Shown: positions 1 through 13,200 of the stretch, piece by piece | How positions within the stretch are numbered: position 1 is the stretch's first letter | Layout of the letters: each line of letters opens with the position of its first letter | Assembly (NCBI GenBank): GCA_026874595.1 | Contig: CM049309.1 | Location: forward strand, 70,290,926 to 70,354,925 | Reading direction: 5' to 3' | Origin: Sipunculus nudus | Taxonomy: Eukaryota > Annelida > Sipuncula > Golfingiida > Sipunculidae | Length of the DNA stretch: 64,000 nucleotides | Made by a program: the position numbers and the translations under genes | Notes under the pieces: generated by a model | Database searches by the model: none | What the model saw: the letters and a program-made list of their open reading frames with translations, nothing else | What the model was told of the DNA's origin: nothing

Positions 1-300
1 CCACACAATGGCTCCTGAGATATAAACTTCTGAGTGTTTTTCTATAATCAGCTCTAAAATGTAGAAAAATGGGTCAAGGTCACCCATCTTCCAACTTGAC
101 TGAGATTTTATCGATATACATCTTCACTGATGAAATAAAATTCCAACGGTGAATCCTTTAAGAGATATCCCGCTCACAAGGTAAAAGTTAACAGACGCGG
201 AACGGACGGACGGACGGACAGACACAGGACAGACAGATGGACAGACGGACAGCTTTGGTGACGACAATAGCCCATCAGCCTATGAGCTGAGGGCTAAAAA
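1..300 (+). mobile_element. R1 element, 3' part
   Basis: It matches the end of the R1 copy at 56926-57961, sharing the GGTCAAGGTCACCCATCTTC block and the repeated GGAC/AGAC tail. It ends in a 3' hairpin (TAGCCCATCAGC with GCTGAGGGCTA) and AAAAA at 300. It is cut by the window edge and directly joins R2 at 301. Confidence 0.75.
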
Positions 301-1108
301 CGGCTGTACATGTGTATTTGTCATGAAAATTTCTATTTTTCATGAATTTTTCTAAGTTTAGGAGCCGTAAAACGGTCAAAAGTAGGTCAACCGGGACGAA
401 ACATGAAATCGATCTGTAACTGGTCATTATCTGCCCACACACCAAAAATCAGGCCAATATCTGCAGGCATTGCGAAAAAAAGTCTGTACATGTGTATTTG
501 TCATGAAAATTTCTATTTTTCATGAAATTTCTAAGCTTAGGAGCCGTAAAACGGTCAAAAGTAGGTCAAACGGGACGAAACGCGAACCCAATCTGTAACT
601 GGTCATTATCTGCCCACACACCAAAAATCAAGCCAATATCTGTAGGCATTGCGAAAAAAAGTCCGTACATGTGTATTTGTCATGAAAATTTCTACTTTTC
701 ATGAAATTTTCTAAGTTTAGGAGCTGTAAAACGGTCAAAAGTAGGTCAACCGGGACGAAACGCGAACTCGATCTGTTACTGGTCATTATCTGCCAACACC
801 AAAAATCAGGCCAATATCTGCAGGCATTGCGAAAAAAGTCTGTACATTTGTATTTGTCATGAAAATTTCTACTTTTCATGAAATTTTCTAAGTTTAGGAG
901 CCGTAAAACGGTCAAAATAGGTCAACCGGGACGAAACGCAAACTCGATCTGTAACTGGTCATTATCTGCCAACACACTAAAAATCAGGCCAATATCTGCA
1001 GGCATTGCGAAAAAAAGTCCGTACAACTGTTTGATTTCAGAATGACGGAATGACGGACATGAGTAAAACTATATGCCCCGGCCACTTTGTGGCGGGGGCA
1101 TAAAAAAA
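301..1108 (+). mobile_element. R2 element, 5'-truncated (about 4 units)
   Basis: About four units of 177-180 bases (landmark GTACATGTGTATTTGTCATG near 307, 487, 667 and 844) precede the family tail: GACGGAATGACGGAC and the hairpin TATGCCCC...GGGGCATA at 1072-1102, then an A-run. The 5' end is missing, replaced by the R1 end at 300. Confidence 0.85.
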
Positions 1109-1139
1109 CAATATATAATTTAACATTATTTAATGTTAC

Positions 1140-1219
1140 CTTGAGCCTCATCATCAATCACTCTTGTCAGCTTGAGCTCCCACTCAAGTTTCCCATCATC
1201 CTCTCCTTCATCAAGCCAC
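1140..1219 (-). CDS. LOXHD1: Exon 57: end of PLAT B9
   Basis: 80 bases, phase 2 to 1: [20 protein letters not shown] then VIDDEAQ. Donor GTAACA. The frame is still open, and 1-1139 is mostly repeats, so the next exon (expected: an A start) lies left of the window. Confidence 0.92.
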
Positions 1220-4200
1220 CTGGAACAATGAAGCAGACGTAAAAATGCACCAAATAATATTTAAGTTCTGATTTACCCATAATAATCAGTATTTTCTGAA
1301 TGTACACTTCAGTTTAATGATAAATTATACATGAAAGCTGTTGATGTAATTTAATCATGGAATTGACGTTTTACTTGCAGCTGAATATGGTGGTGTTAAA
1401 ATAAGTACCTAGAAATATAAAGACACAGAATACCATGTCACAAGTACCAGAAGATCAGAACGGCAGGTCTGGTCCATATGAGATGAATCATGAAACAAAG
1501 ATAGACAGAACAATCAGCACATCACTGACTATCCTGATTACAGGCCCATATTTTATTTGTCACAGGCAGGTATATGATGCTTTAACTTAATTATCTAACA
1601 TTAGGGAGAACAATGTTTGAACATACCAAATTCTTACCTGTCACAATCAAACAGATATTTAGTGTCTGGGTTCCTGGGATCGACGACAATGATCTTATCC
1701 AGGTACCAGCCAGCAGCAATTCCAGTACCATTGTGACCAATAATGACCTTAGTCAGGTCCTCAAGGTCAACTGCTTCAATCTCAAAAATGTCCATCTGTA
1801 ATAAATAAAGGAGTTGAGAAGCTTTAAAATTAATCCTGAAACTTGGGTTATCTGAATTAGCAACTCATAAATGAAGAGTCCATCACATAGTTATTTTTGA
1901 GACAACAGATGGCATGTTATCATCAGGCCATCTAATTTTGGATGCTGACTTCCCCAACCACTCTAAATCTGCAGACCTCTAGTTCTCATTAAGGACCAAC
2001 TGTAATAATTTGTTTGAAGGTCCAAAAATAAAAGAAACTATTCCTGCTGATTACCCAGTTGGCGAGAAAAATTACAACAGTATTCCTTAAAACCACTGAC
2101 TGGTCTGTGACACTAATGCAACTTCATCATACAGGCTCAGAAATAAATGGGGGATTTTGTGCACTTTGTACTTTTAAATGCAGCTTGATGATGGGACTCG
2201 TTATAATTTCATACAATTATTCAATAATGCTAAAAATTCCATGGTGCACATGCAATTTTGCTAATTGAGCAATTAGATTTATTTCATGAAAATGTTAATA
2301 GAAATTTCTTGGAAGCCAAACAATTAGTGGGACTGGTAAATTAGAATGAAGATGATATTATAGTTTAAGTACCTGGCCTTCTTCAAATTTGTTATCTTTA
2401 TCCTTAGATTTGAGTAAGCTGCGATGTCCTGTGTCTCCGTGTTTACCAAACAACTGGATGTAGACATCTGCATCAGTTCCTGAATTGTCCTTAGATCCCG
2501 TGTACACCTCCACTTGGTACTGGTATACTGGAACAAAAATTGTGAATCTGGTTAATTCATTTAACATAGGTACCAAATATAGTCAATGTAGCACTAGGAG
2601 AAAAATAATTATTATATGTAAATGTTCACTCAAAAGATCATTACATTATGCTCTTGGCACCCTTGGTGGAACTAATTTCACATGTCAAACCCTGGACCAC
2701 AGCAAGATCTCAGGTCAACCCAGGACACGGCCCATTGCCATAAGCTTCTGTAAGGAAAAACGTTAATGAACGTGGTTACTGCATCACTGCTGTGACACTA
2801 CCATAGGTGAATGTGGACACCCGTTGCCAGAACTCGTCCTGGGTCAATCTACATTCTTCTACAGTAAGCCAAATTTTATCATGAGAGAATTGGTAATAAC
2901 AGTAATGATCCTGTAGCAGTACTGTAGATGGACCATGAAAAAGTGGTTGCCTATTTTATCACGAGTATTCACTTCAATGCCATGTTCTGGCTTTGTGTGG
3001 CTGAACCAAAGGACACTGTTGAAGGACTTGGTAAAAGAGACCTAGGTTTAATAGTGAATTCCAGTTTTAACCATGGGTCTTGATACACAGCTAGTATCCA
3101 AATGTTAAATTTTACTAAGTGAGATTCTCTTTTCTTTTAGGATACCACCATACAGTAGACTTCATAAAACACCTTAGATTAACTAAGAATATACAAATCT
3201 GACCTTTGGCCATGTCCTCTTTCTTTGGCAGTGTCCTTGGGATCTCTCGCCAGCCATCAAGGACACTAGTAATGCTGACCCAGTCATTCAGCTCAAACAG
3301 GTACTCTTTACCACTGGACTCCTCCCTCAGTTTCAACTGTAAGATAAGATACCTCATATTTACTTTGAAATATATCATATTTTTTCACATGATAGGAGAA
3401 ATTAGTATCTAGCATATGTTGCAACTCTGCACTAAACGTACTGAAAAATTTGATCATGATATTAAAGATAAGGAGGCACTCAAAGTTGCTTAAAGTTTAC
3501 AAAGGTAAACTCCAAAACTCAACATTTCATTATCTTAAGTCAAACCCGTCACTAAATTAACCAAAATCCACCTATGACTCTCTGAGAAATCCTGAGCAAA
3601 ACAAACTGAGGTGATATTATAATCCCTTGCAATTTTCTTTTTAACTTTAAATGATTATTACAGTGATAATTATTATTGTAATTCTTATAAAACAGATAAA
3701 ACAAGCAAATTTGTGGAATTGATGTCCCCCGCTTTAGGCTCTTGTTGGCTTTCATGCTTGTTAAGCAACCAAAATTATGACATGTGGAGAAAATCCTGAG
3801 AGCACATGAAGCTTAAACAGAGGCACTATGACATGTGGAGACATCTGCAGGTGAACATAAAATCTAAAACACATTAAGAAATTGGACAAAATTTGATAAT
3901 ATTGTTTTGGAGCTGGAGAGAAAATTTTTCAGATAGACACTCCAAAACCAATCCCAACCAAGGTATTCAAGAGAGCAATCACTGACCCAAATTTGAATGA
4001 AATCTGATAATATTTAGGAAAGTTATCACACAGAAACGAAAACCTGACAGAAAGACAGACAAAGTGACAGACAGACAGAAGCCAGACACTCCAAAACCAA
4101 TCCCAACCAAAATATGCATGAGAGCAATCACTGACCAAAATTTGAATGAAATCGTATAATTTTTAGGAAGGTTGTCGCATGGAAACAAAAACCTGACGGA

Positions 4201-7200
4201 CTGACAGTGTGACAGACAGACAGAAGCCGGACACTCCAAAGCCAATCCCAACCCAAGTAAGCACAAGAGCAATCACTGACTAAAATTTGAATGAAATCGG
4301 ATAATATTAAGGAAAGTTACTGCATGAACGAAAACCTGATGGACGGACAGACAGACAGACAGACAAACCCAAATCAATGTCCCCCACATCCACGAAGTGG
4401 GGGACAATAATTGTAACAATTTGTAATATTTATTTTATTATATTTTAATCATTTTGTTTAATTACTTTTATTCCTTTGTTTGTAATACAATACATAATTT
4501 GCTCCAGCTTATACTGAATTCACTGACAATTAATTAACTGAAATCTATCAAATAAAACATCTGGATTAAAAAAAACAAAAGATAACAGTACCTTATCCAG
4601 CAGCCAGGTGGGGCTACCTGTTGGCTCATGGAATCCCACGCGGACTTTGTAAATCTCTCCCAGCTCATCATCACTGATGCGTACCTTAAATGGTTAAAAA
4701 GGAGCCGCAATTGTCATTTGATGCAAAAATGCAGACATCACCTAACATGAAAATCTTTATCTTAACTGTATCAAATTGCAGTTCTACAGAGCAGATAAAT
4801 GGTTACAGATAAAATATTGCTCTTGAAACAAATTTTACAGGTACACATACTACACAGGAAATTTGAAACATGGTTCTAAAACATTGCACGTTCTAAAAAA
4901 ACATATCATTAGACGGAATAAAATCTTGTTCAGATGCTCAGTTTTACATTTTTATGTATCATAATTCCTAAACTAATCTTTACCTATGTTAAGCCTGTGC
5001 TTTTTATATGTGATCTGGAGTAACGACTTACCTTTGCATCAAATTCCTGAGTCTCACCATCCTTAAATGAGAAACCAAGGTTATCCGCGATGACAAACGG
5101 TTCTGACTTGCCCTTGTCACCATACAGTGTTAAGGAGATTGCGTCGTTAGTTGTACCTGCAGCCGAGCCTTTACCTGTGGTTGTCCAGACCTTCCATGGC
5201 TCACCTGTACAAAAACAAATTACAACTCGGGTATTTATAAATATTAAAATATGAAGCAGTTTGTGGTTTAAAGATGTGCATCAATTTAGCACATTTCAAA
5301 TAGAATGGAGATTTGCTGTTTCCCAAAAATTGACACTGGCAACTTGGAGGAGTTGTATTGACCTTACAGTTTACAGAGGACTTCAAAATGAATCCTTACA
5401 AGTAACCAACTTGACTTAAATGCACAAATATTATTTTAATTTATTACAAGTTACTGGGTTAATATTGTAAAACACTTCAGAGTGGGGTTTTTATTTAGGA
5501 TTCAGAACTATATAAACTTTGTGCATAAATTCAGTAAATCATGTCATCAATACAAGAACAAATTTAAAAGGAATATTAAAATACAATTTCTAGAAATATC
5601 TACATTACCATTTGGTTTTGCTTTGAGTTCCCTCTCAATTTTTCCGTCATCTTCTCCCTTATCAAGCCATCTACAATAAAAAATACTGAACTCACAACCA
5701 GTTAAAAAAACTACAATAACATTAAATAACTGTTCAATTTACAACAAAATTTCTATTTTAAATTATCATATTTTTATTAAATATTATACCCTTAAACTAT
5801 GCAAATTTGAAAATGATGGGTCTTCATACTGAATATTAAAAGTAACAAATTTACAGCATTTATCTTGCTTTTTGCATGTTTGCCATAGTATTAACTAATT
5901 TTTTATTTACAACCCAGGGATTTAACACAGCAAATGTTTGATATAAACAGTATACATTAAACACTGGCCTACAGGGAATATTTGTTCACAGTTTAAACAA
6001 AATTTAGATTTACACTCCTGTTTTTCTTGGATCAATTTTTTTTTTTTTTAAATGACAACCAGGTTCTCAATAATGTTACTTATTGATATGGCATTAATTA
6101 CGTACAAGAATCCTTGAAGGTATGAAAAACTGATATAAATTTATGTTGATCATATCCAACATTTCAATATTTAAAGCAAATTTTTAGTATTTTCTTAATT
6201 TATAACTTATTCTGTGTGGCCTAAATAAAATTTAAACATTTCACTCTCAGGAGTCCAAAGGCATATTAACAAGGAAGAAATTTCAGTTTGGAGACAACAA
6301 AAATAACACTGAACACACCTTCCACACATAAAGACTTCTTCTGAATCAGAATTTTCTGCTGGGGAGATGACTATCTTCTCAAGGAACCACCCAGAGCCAC
6401 TGCCTTCACCATCATGGCCCACAATGACCTTCATCAGGTCTCCAAGGTCAACTGCTCTCAGTTCAAACAAATCCATCTGTAAATGATACAGCAATATATA
6501 CAATGCTGAAGTCCAAGTATACAAGCACATTAATCATCACATCATCTGCCTCCCTCTACAAATATCTTTTCAGAAGAAAGTGCAAACATTTTTAATAACT
6601 GTGAAATAGCTGAATTTATTTCTAAATGATATGTATGTACAATGAACAAATATAGTTTGGACATTTAATGAATTATCTAAATCAATAAGAGTAAATGATT
6701 TAAATCACACAGAATCATTGCAAATTCCTCCTTGGCAATAAATGAATTTTATCTTATGTTCAACTGATCAACATTGTCTGTTTTTTTAAAGAAAAATAAG
6801 CCTGGATCAGATGACCTTAATTTTTGAGTTCTATTTTCTGTTCTCGTACACACACTTTTCTTGTTCAACTGTGCTTTGTGCTGCCTGGTACAGAGAATGA
6901 TTTCAATCATTGAACTATCTTTCATGAAAGCCCATTTAGCTTCTTACACAGTTTCTCATTATCAATCCAACTACATCTATGAGAAAATCATAAAATCATG
7001 TTTGTGTTAATAAAAACAAGCAAATTCGTGGAATTAATGTCCCCTGCTTTGGGCTCTTGTTGTCTTTCATGTTTGATAAGCAACCAAAATTATGACACGT
7101 GGAGAAAATCTTGAGGGCACAACTTAAGAAAACTTAAAACAGATGCACTATGACATTAGAGACATCTACAGTGGAACATAAAAACTTAAACACATTGAGA

Positions 7201-10200
7201 AATAGACCAAACTCCACTATGACATGTGGAGACATCTGCAGGTGAAGAAAAAACTAAAACACACTGAGAAATTTGACCAAAATTTTTTAATTTTGTTTTT
7301 GAGCTGGAGAGAAATATTTTTCAGATAGACACTCCAAAACCACTCCCAACTGAAGTATGTATGAGAGCAATCATTGATCAAAATTTAAATGAAATCTGAT
7401 AAAATTTAGGAAAGTTATCACACAGAAACAAAAAAACCTGACAGATGGACAGACAGACAGACAGACAAACCTAAATCAAGTTCCCCCACATCCGTGGAGT
7501 GGGGGACAAAAAAATAGAGCCCAAGATTCCAAGATGCGCAAAATTTCTGACTGCTGCTCAAAAACAGTCCAGTTGGTTCTTCTAGCAGTCACTGACCAGT
7601 GCCAACTACCTCAAAACCAGTCAACTGTGTAAACAATGTACCCCCAATTACCCTTAGAATTCACTCCCGATCAAATATGCATAAAATGACACAATACCTT
7701 AACATATGATAAAATTAATATGATGTAAATTTTAAACTAGATGTGTCGGAAAGACACGAATGCCCCTGCCTTGGGCAAATTAGAAACATTTGTAAAATTT
7801 GGAAAAGTTCAGGAGGTGTCGTATGGTCAAAAGTAGGTCAACAAGGGCAAAATGCAACCTCGATCTGTAATGGGTCATTATCAAGCAACACACCAAAAAT
7901 CATGCCAGTATATGCAGGCATTGTGAAAAAAAGTCCATACATGTGCATTTTCCATAAAAATTTCTGTCTTTCATGAAATTTTCTATGTTTAGGAGCCGTA
8001 AAACAATCAAAAGTAGGTCAACCGGGATGAAACGAAAACTTGATCTGTAACTGTCATTATCTGCCCACACAAAAAAAACCAGGGTGGTATCTGCAGGCAT
8101 TGAGGAAAAAAAGTCAGTACATATGCATTTGTTAAGAAAATTTATATTTTTCATGAAACTTTCTATGTTCAGGAGCAGTCAAATGGTCAAAAGTAGGTCA
8201 ACTGAGACAAAACAAGAACTCGATCTGTAACTGGTCATTATCTGCCTACACACCAAAAATCAGGCCTGTATCTGCAGGCACTGCGAAAAAAAGTCCATAC
8301 ATGTGCACCTTTTTATGAAATTTTCTATGTTAGAGAACCGTCAAACGGTCATAAATAGGTCAACTGGGACAAAACGTAAACTTGATCTGTAACTGGTCAT
8401 TATCTGCCCACACACCAAAAATCAGGCCAATATCTGCAGGCATTGCGAAAAAAAGTCTGTACAAGTGTATTTGTCATGAAAATATATATTTTACATGAAA
8501 TTTTCTATGTTCAGGAGCCATAAAACAGTGAAAAATAGGTCAAGCGGGATGAAATGCGAACTCCATCTGTAACTGGTCAATATCTGCCAACACACCAAAA
8601 ATCAGGCCAATATCTGCAGGCATTGCGAAAAAAAGTCCGTACATGTGTATTTGTCATGAAATTTTATTTTTTTTCATGAAATTTTCTATGTTCAGGAGCC
8701 GTAAAACGGTCAAAATAGGTCAACCAGGACGAAACGCGAACTCGATCTGTTACTGGAATATATCTGCCCACACACCAAAAATTAGGCCAATATCTGCAGG
8801 CATTGTGAAAAAAAGTCTGTACATGTGTATCTGTCTGGAATATTTCTATTTTCATGAAATTTTCCAAGTTTAGGAGCCGTAAAACGGTAAAAAATAGGTC
8901 AACCGGGACGAAACGTGAACTCAATCTTTAACTGGACTATATCTGCCCACACACCAAAAATTAGGCCAATATCTGCAGGCATTGTGAAAAAAAGTCTGTA
9001 CATGTGTATCTGTCATGAATATTTCTATTTTTCATGAAATTTTCTAAGTTTAGGAGACGTTAAACGGTAAAAAATAGGTCAACGGGGACGAAATGTGAAC
9101 TCGATCTGTAACTGATCTATATCTGCCCACACACCAAAAATCAGGCCAATATCTGCAGGCTCTGCGAAAAAAAGTCCGTACATGTGTATTTGTCATGAAA
9201 TTTTATTTTTTTTCATGAAATTTTCTATGTTCAGGAGCCGTAAAACGGTCAAAATAGGTCAACCAGGACGAAACGCGAACTCGATCTGTTACTGGAATAT
9301 ATCTGCCCACACACCAAAAATTAGGCCAATATCTGCAGGCATTGTGAAAAAAAGTCTGTACATGTGTATCTGTCTGGAATATTTCTATTTTCATGAAATT
9401 TTCCAAGTTTAGGAGCCGTAAAACGGTAAAAAATAGGTCAACCGGGATGAAACGTGAACTCAATCTTTAACTGGACTATATCTGCCCACACACCAAAAAT
9501 TAGGCCAATATCTGCAGGCATTGTGAAAAAAAGTCTGTACATGTGTATCTGTCATGAATATTTCTATTTTTCATGAAATTTTCTAAGTTTAGGAGACGTT
9601 AAACGGTAAAAAATAGGTCAACGGGGACGAAATGTGAACTCGATCTGTAACTGATCTATATCTGCCCACACACCAAAAATCAGGCCAATATCTGCAGGCT
9701 CTGCGAAAAAAAGTCTGTACATGTGTATTTGTCATGAAATTTCATATTTTTCATGAAATTTTCTATGTTCAGGAGCCGTAAAACGGTCAAAAGTAGGTCA
9801 ACAGGGACGAAACGCGAACTCGATCTGTAACTGGTCTATATCTGCTCACACACAAAAAATCAGGCCAATATCTGCAGGCATTGCGAAAAAAAGTCCATAC
9901 ATGTGTATATGTCATGAATATTTCTATTTTTAATGAAAATTTCTATGTTCAGGAGCCGTAAAACGGTCAAAAGTAGGTCAACCAGGACAAAACGCGAACT
10001 CGATCTGTAACTGGTCTATATCTGCTCACACACAAAAAATCAGGCCAATATCTGCAGGCATTGCGAAAAAAAGTCCGTACATGTGAATCTGTCATGAATA
10101 TTTCTATTTTTCATGAAATTTGCTAAGTTTAGGAGCCGTAAAACGGTCAAAAGTAGGTCAACCGGGACGAAACGCGAACTCGATCTGTAACTGGTATATA

Positions 10201-13200
10201 TCTGTCCACACACCAAAAATCAGGCCAATATCTGCAGGCACTGCGAAAAAAAGTCCGTACATGTGTATTTGTCATGAAATTTCGTATTTTTCATGAAATT
10301 TTCTATGTTCAGGAGCCGTAAAACAGTCAAAAGTAGGTCAACCAGGACGAAACGCGAACTCGATCTGTAACTAATCTATATCTGCTCACACTCAAAAAAT
10401 CAGGCCAATATCTGCAGGCATTGCGAAAAAAAGTCCGTACATGTGTATCTGTCATGAATATTTCTATTTTTCATGAAATTTTCTAAGTTTAGGAGCCGTA
10501 AAACGGTCAAAATAGGTCAACCAGGACGAAACGCGAACTCGATCTGTTACTGGAATATATCTGCCCACACACCAAAAATTAGGCCAATATCTGCAGGCAT
10601 TGTGAAAAAAAGTCTGTACATGTGTATCTGTCTGGAATATTTCTATTTTCATGAAATTTTCCAAGTTTAGGAGCCGTAAAACGGTAAAAAATAGGTCAAC
10701 CGGGACGAAACGTGAACTCAATCTTTAACTGGACTATATCTGCCCACACACCAAAAATTAGGCCAATATCTGCAGGCATTGTGAAAAAAAGTCTGTACAT
10801 GTGTATCTGTCATGAATATTTCTATTTTTCATGAAATTTTCTAAGTTTAGGAGACGTTAAACGGTAAAAAATAGGTCAACGGGGACGAAATGTGAACTCG
10901 ATCTGTAACTGATCTATATCTGCCCACACACCAAAAATCAGGCCAATATCTGCAGGCTCTGCGAAAAAAAGTCCGTACATGTGTATTTGTCATGAAATTT
11001 TATTTTTTTTCATGAAATTTTCTATGTTCAGGAGCCGTAAAACGGTCAAAATAGGTCAACCAGGACGAAACGCGAACTCGATCTGTTACTGGAATATATC
11101 TGCCCACACACCAAAAATTAGGCCAATATCTGCAGGCATTGTGAAAAAAAGTCTGTACATGTGTATCTGTCTGGAATATTTCTATTTTCATGAAATTTTC
11201 CAAGTTTAGGAGCCGTAAAACGGTAAAAAATAGGTCAACCGGGATGAAACGTGAACTCAATCTTTAACTGGACTATATCTGCCCACACACCAAAAATTAG
11301 GCCAATATCTGCAGGCATTGTGAAAAAAAGTCTGTACATGTGTATCTGTCATGAATATTTCTATTTTTCATGAAATTTTCTAAGTTTAGGAGACGTTAAA
11401 CGGTAAAAAATAGGTCAACGGGGACGAAATGTGAACTCGATCTGTAACTGATCTATATCTGCCCACACACCAAAAATCAGGCCAATATCTGCAGGCTCTG
11501 CGAAAAAAAGTCTGTACATGTGTATTTGTCATGAAATTTCATATTTTTCATGAAATTTTCTATGTTCAGGAGCCGTAAAACGGTCAAAAGTAGGTCAACA
11601 GGGACGAAACGCGAACTCGATCTGTAACTGGTCTATATCTGCTCACACACAAAAAATCAGGCCAATATCTGCAGGCATTGCGAAAAAAAGTCCATACATG
11701 TGTATATGTCATGAATATTTCTATTTTTAATGAAAATTTCTATGTTCAGGAGCCGTAAAACGGTCAAAAGTAGGTCAACCAGGACGAAACGCGAACTCGA
11801 TCTGTAACTGGTCTATATCTGCTCACACACAAAAAATCAGGCCAATATCTGCAGGCATTGCGAAAAAAAGTCCGTACATGTGAATCTGTCATGAATATTT
11901 CTATTTTTCATGAAATTTGCTAAGTTTAGGAGCCGTAAAACGGTCAAAAGTAGGTCAACCGGGACGAAACGCGAACTCGATCTGTAACTGGTATATATCT
12001 GTCCACACACCAAAAATCAGGCCAATATCTGCAGGCACTGCGAAAAAAAGTCCGTACATGTGTATTTGTCATGAAATTTCGTATTTTTCATGAAATTTTC
12101 TATGTTCAGGAGCCGTAAAACAGTCAAAAGTAGGTCAACCAGGACGAAACGCGAACTCGATCTGTAACTAATCTATATCTGCTCACACTCAAAAAATCAG
12201 GCCAATATCTGCAGGCATTGCGAAAAAAAGTCCGTACATGTGTATCTGTCATGAATATTTCTATTTTTCATGAAATTTTCTAAGTTTAGGAGCCGTAAAA
12301 CGGTCAAAAGTAGGTCAACTGGGACGAAACGCGAACTCCATCTGTAACTGGTCTATATCTGCTCACACACCAAAAATCAGGCCAATATCTGCAGGCATTG
12401 CGAAAAAAAGTCTGTACATGTGTATATGTCATGAATATTTCTATTTTTCATGAAAATTTCTATGTTCAGGAGCCTTAAATGGTCAAAAGTAGGTCAACCA
12501 GTACGAAACGCGAACTCGATCTGTAACTGATCTATATCTGCTCACACACCAAAAATCAGGCCAATATCTGCAGGCACTGCGAAAAAAAGTCCGTACATGT
12601 GTATCTGTCATGAATATTTCTATTTTTCATGAAATTTTCTAAGTTTAGGAGCCGTAAAACGGTCAAAAGTAGGTCAACCGGGACGAAACGTGAACTCGAT
12701 CTGTAACTGGTCTATATCTGCCCACACACAAAAAATCAGGCCAATATCTGCAGGCATTGCGAAAAAAAGTCCGTACAACTGTTTGATTTCGGAATGACGG
12801 AAGGACGGACATGGGTAAAACTATATGCCCCGGCCACTTTGTGGCGGGGGCATAAAAAATATTTTTACACAATCTTTCAAAATTTGAAACAGGTTGCCTC
12901 TAATTGAGATGCACCAAATGCCCATGTGATGCCAAAATTTTGACCTGAGTGTCCTGGACCCTTCAATTTTTCTTCCTACTGAAAGCCCTGGAGATTAGAA
13001 ATTATCTGCTGTGTTCTAAAGTAAAATATTCTTCATCAATGCCAGACCTGAGATTATATACACTCACATGGTCACTTTCAAACTTGTTCCAGCCATATGT
13101 GATTGATTTTAGCAGGTGTCTCTTGCCAGTGTCTCCCCGTGTACCAAACACTGTCAGGTACACATGAGCATCGGTACCAGCTCCCATCTTGTCTCCTGTG

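Noticed and set aside
3929-4272. Minus-strand frames rich in Cys, Ser, Val and Leu
   Set aside because: They are readings of the R3 core and its ACAG/GGAC tail, not a gene.
8643-11260. Repeated open frames of 65-86 codons on both strands in the R2 array
   Set aside because: They are translations of the 180-base tandem unit, appear in register with it on both strands, and stop codons break them in most units.
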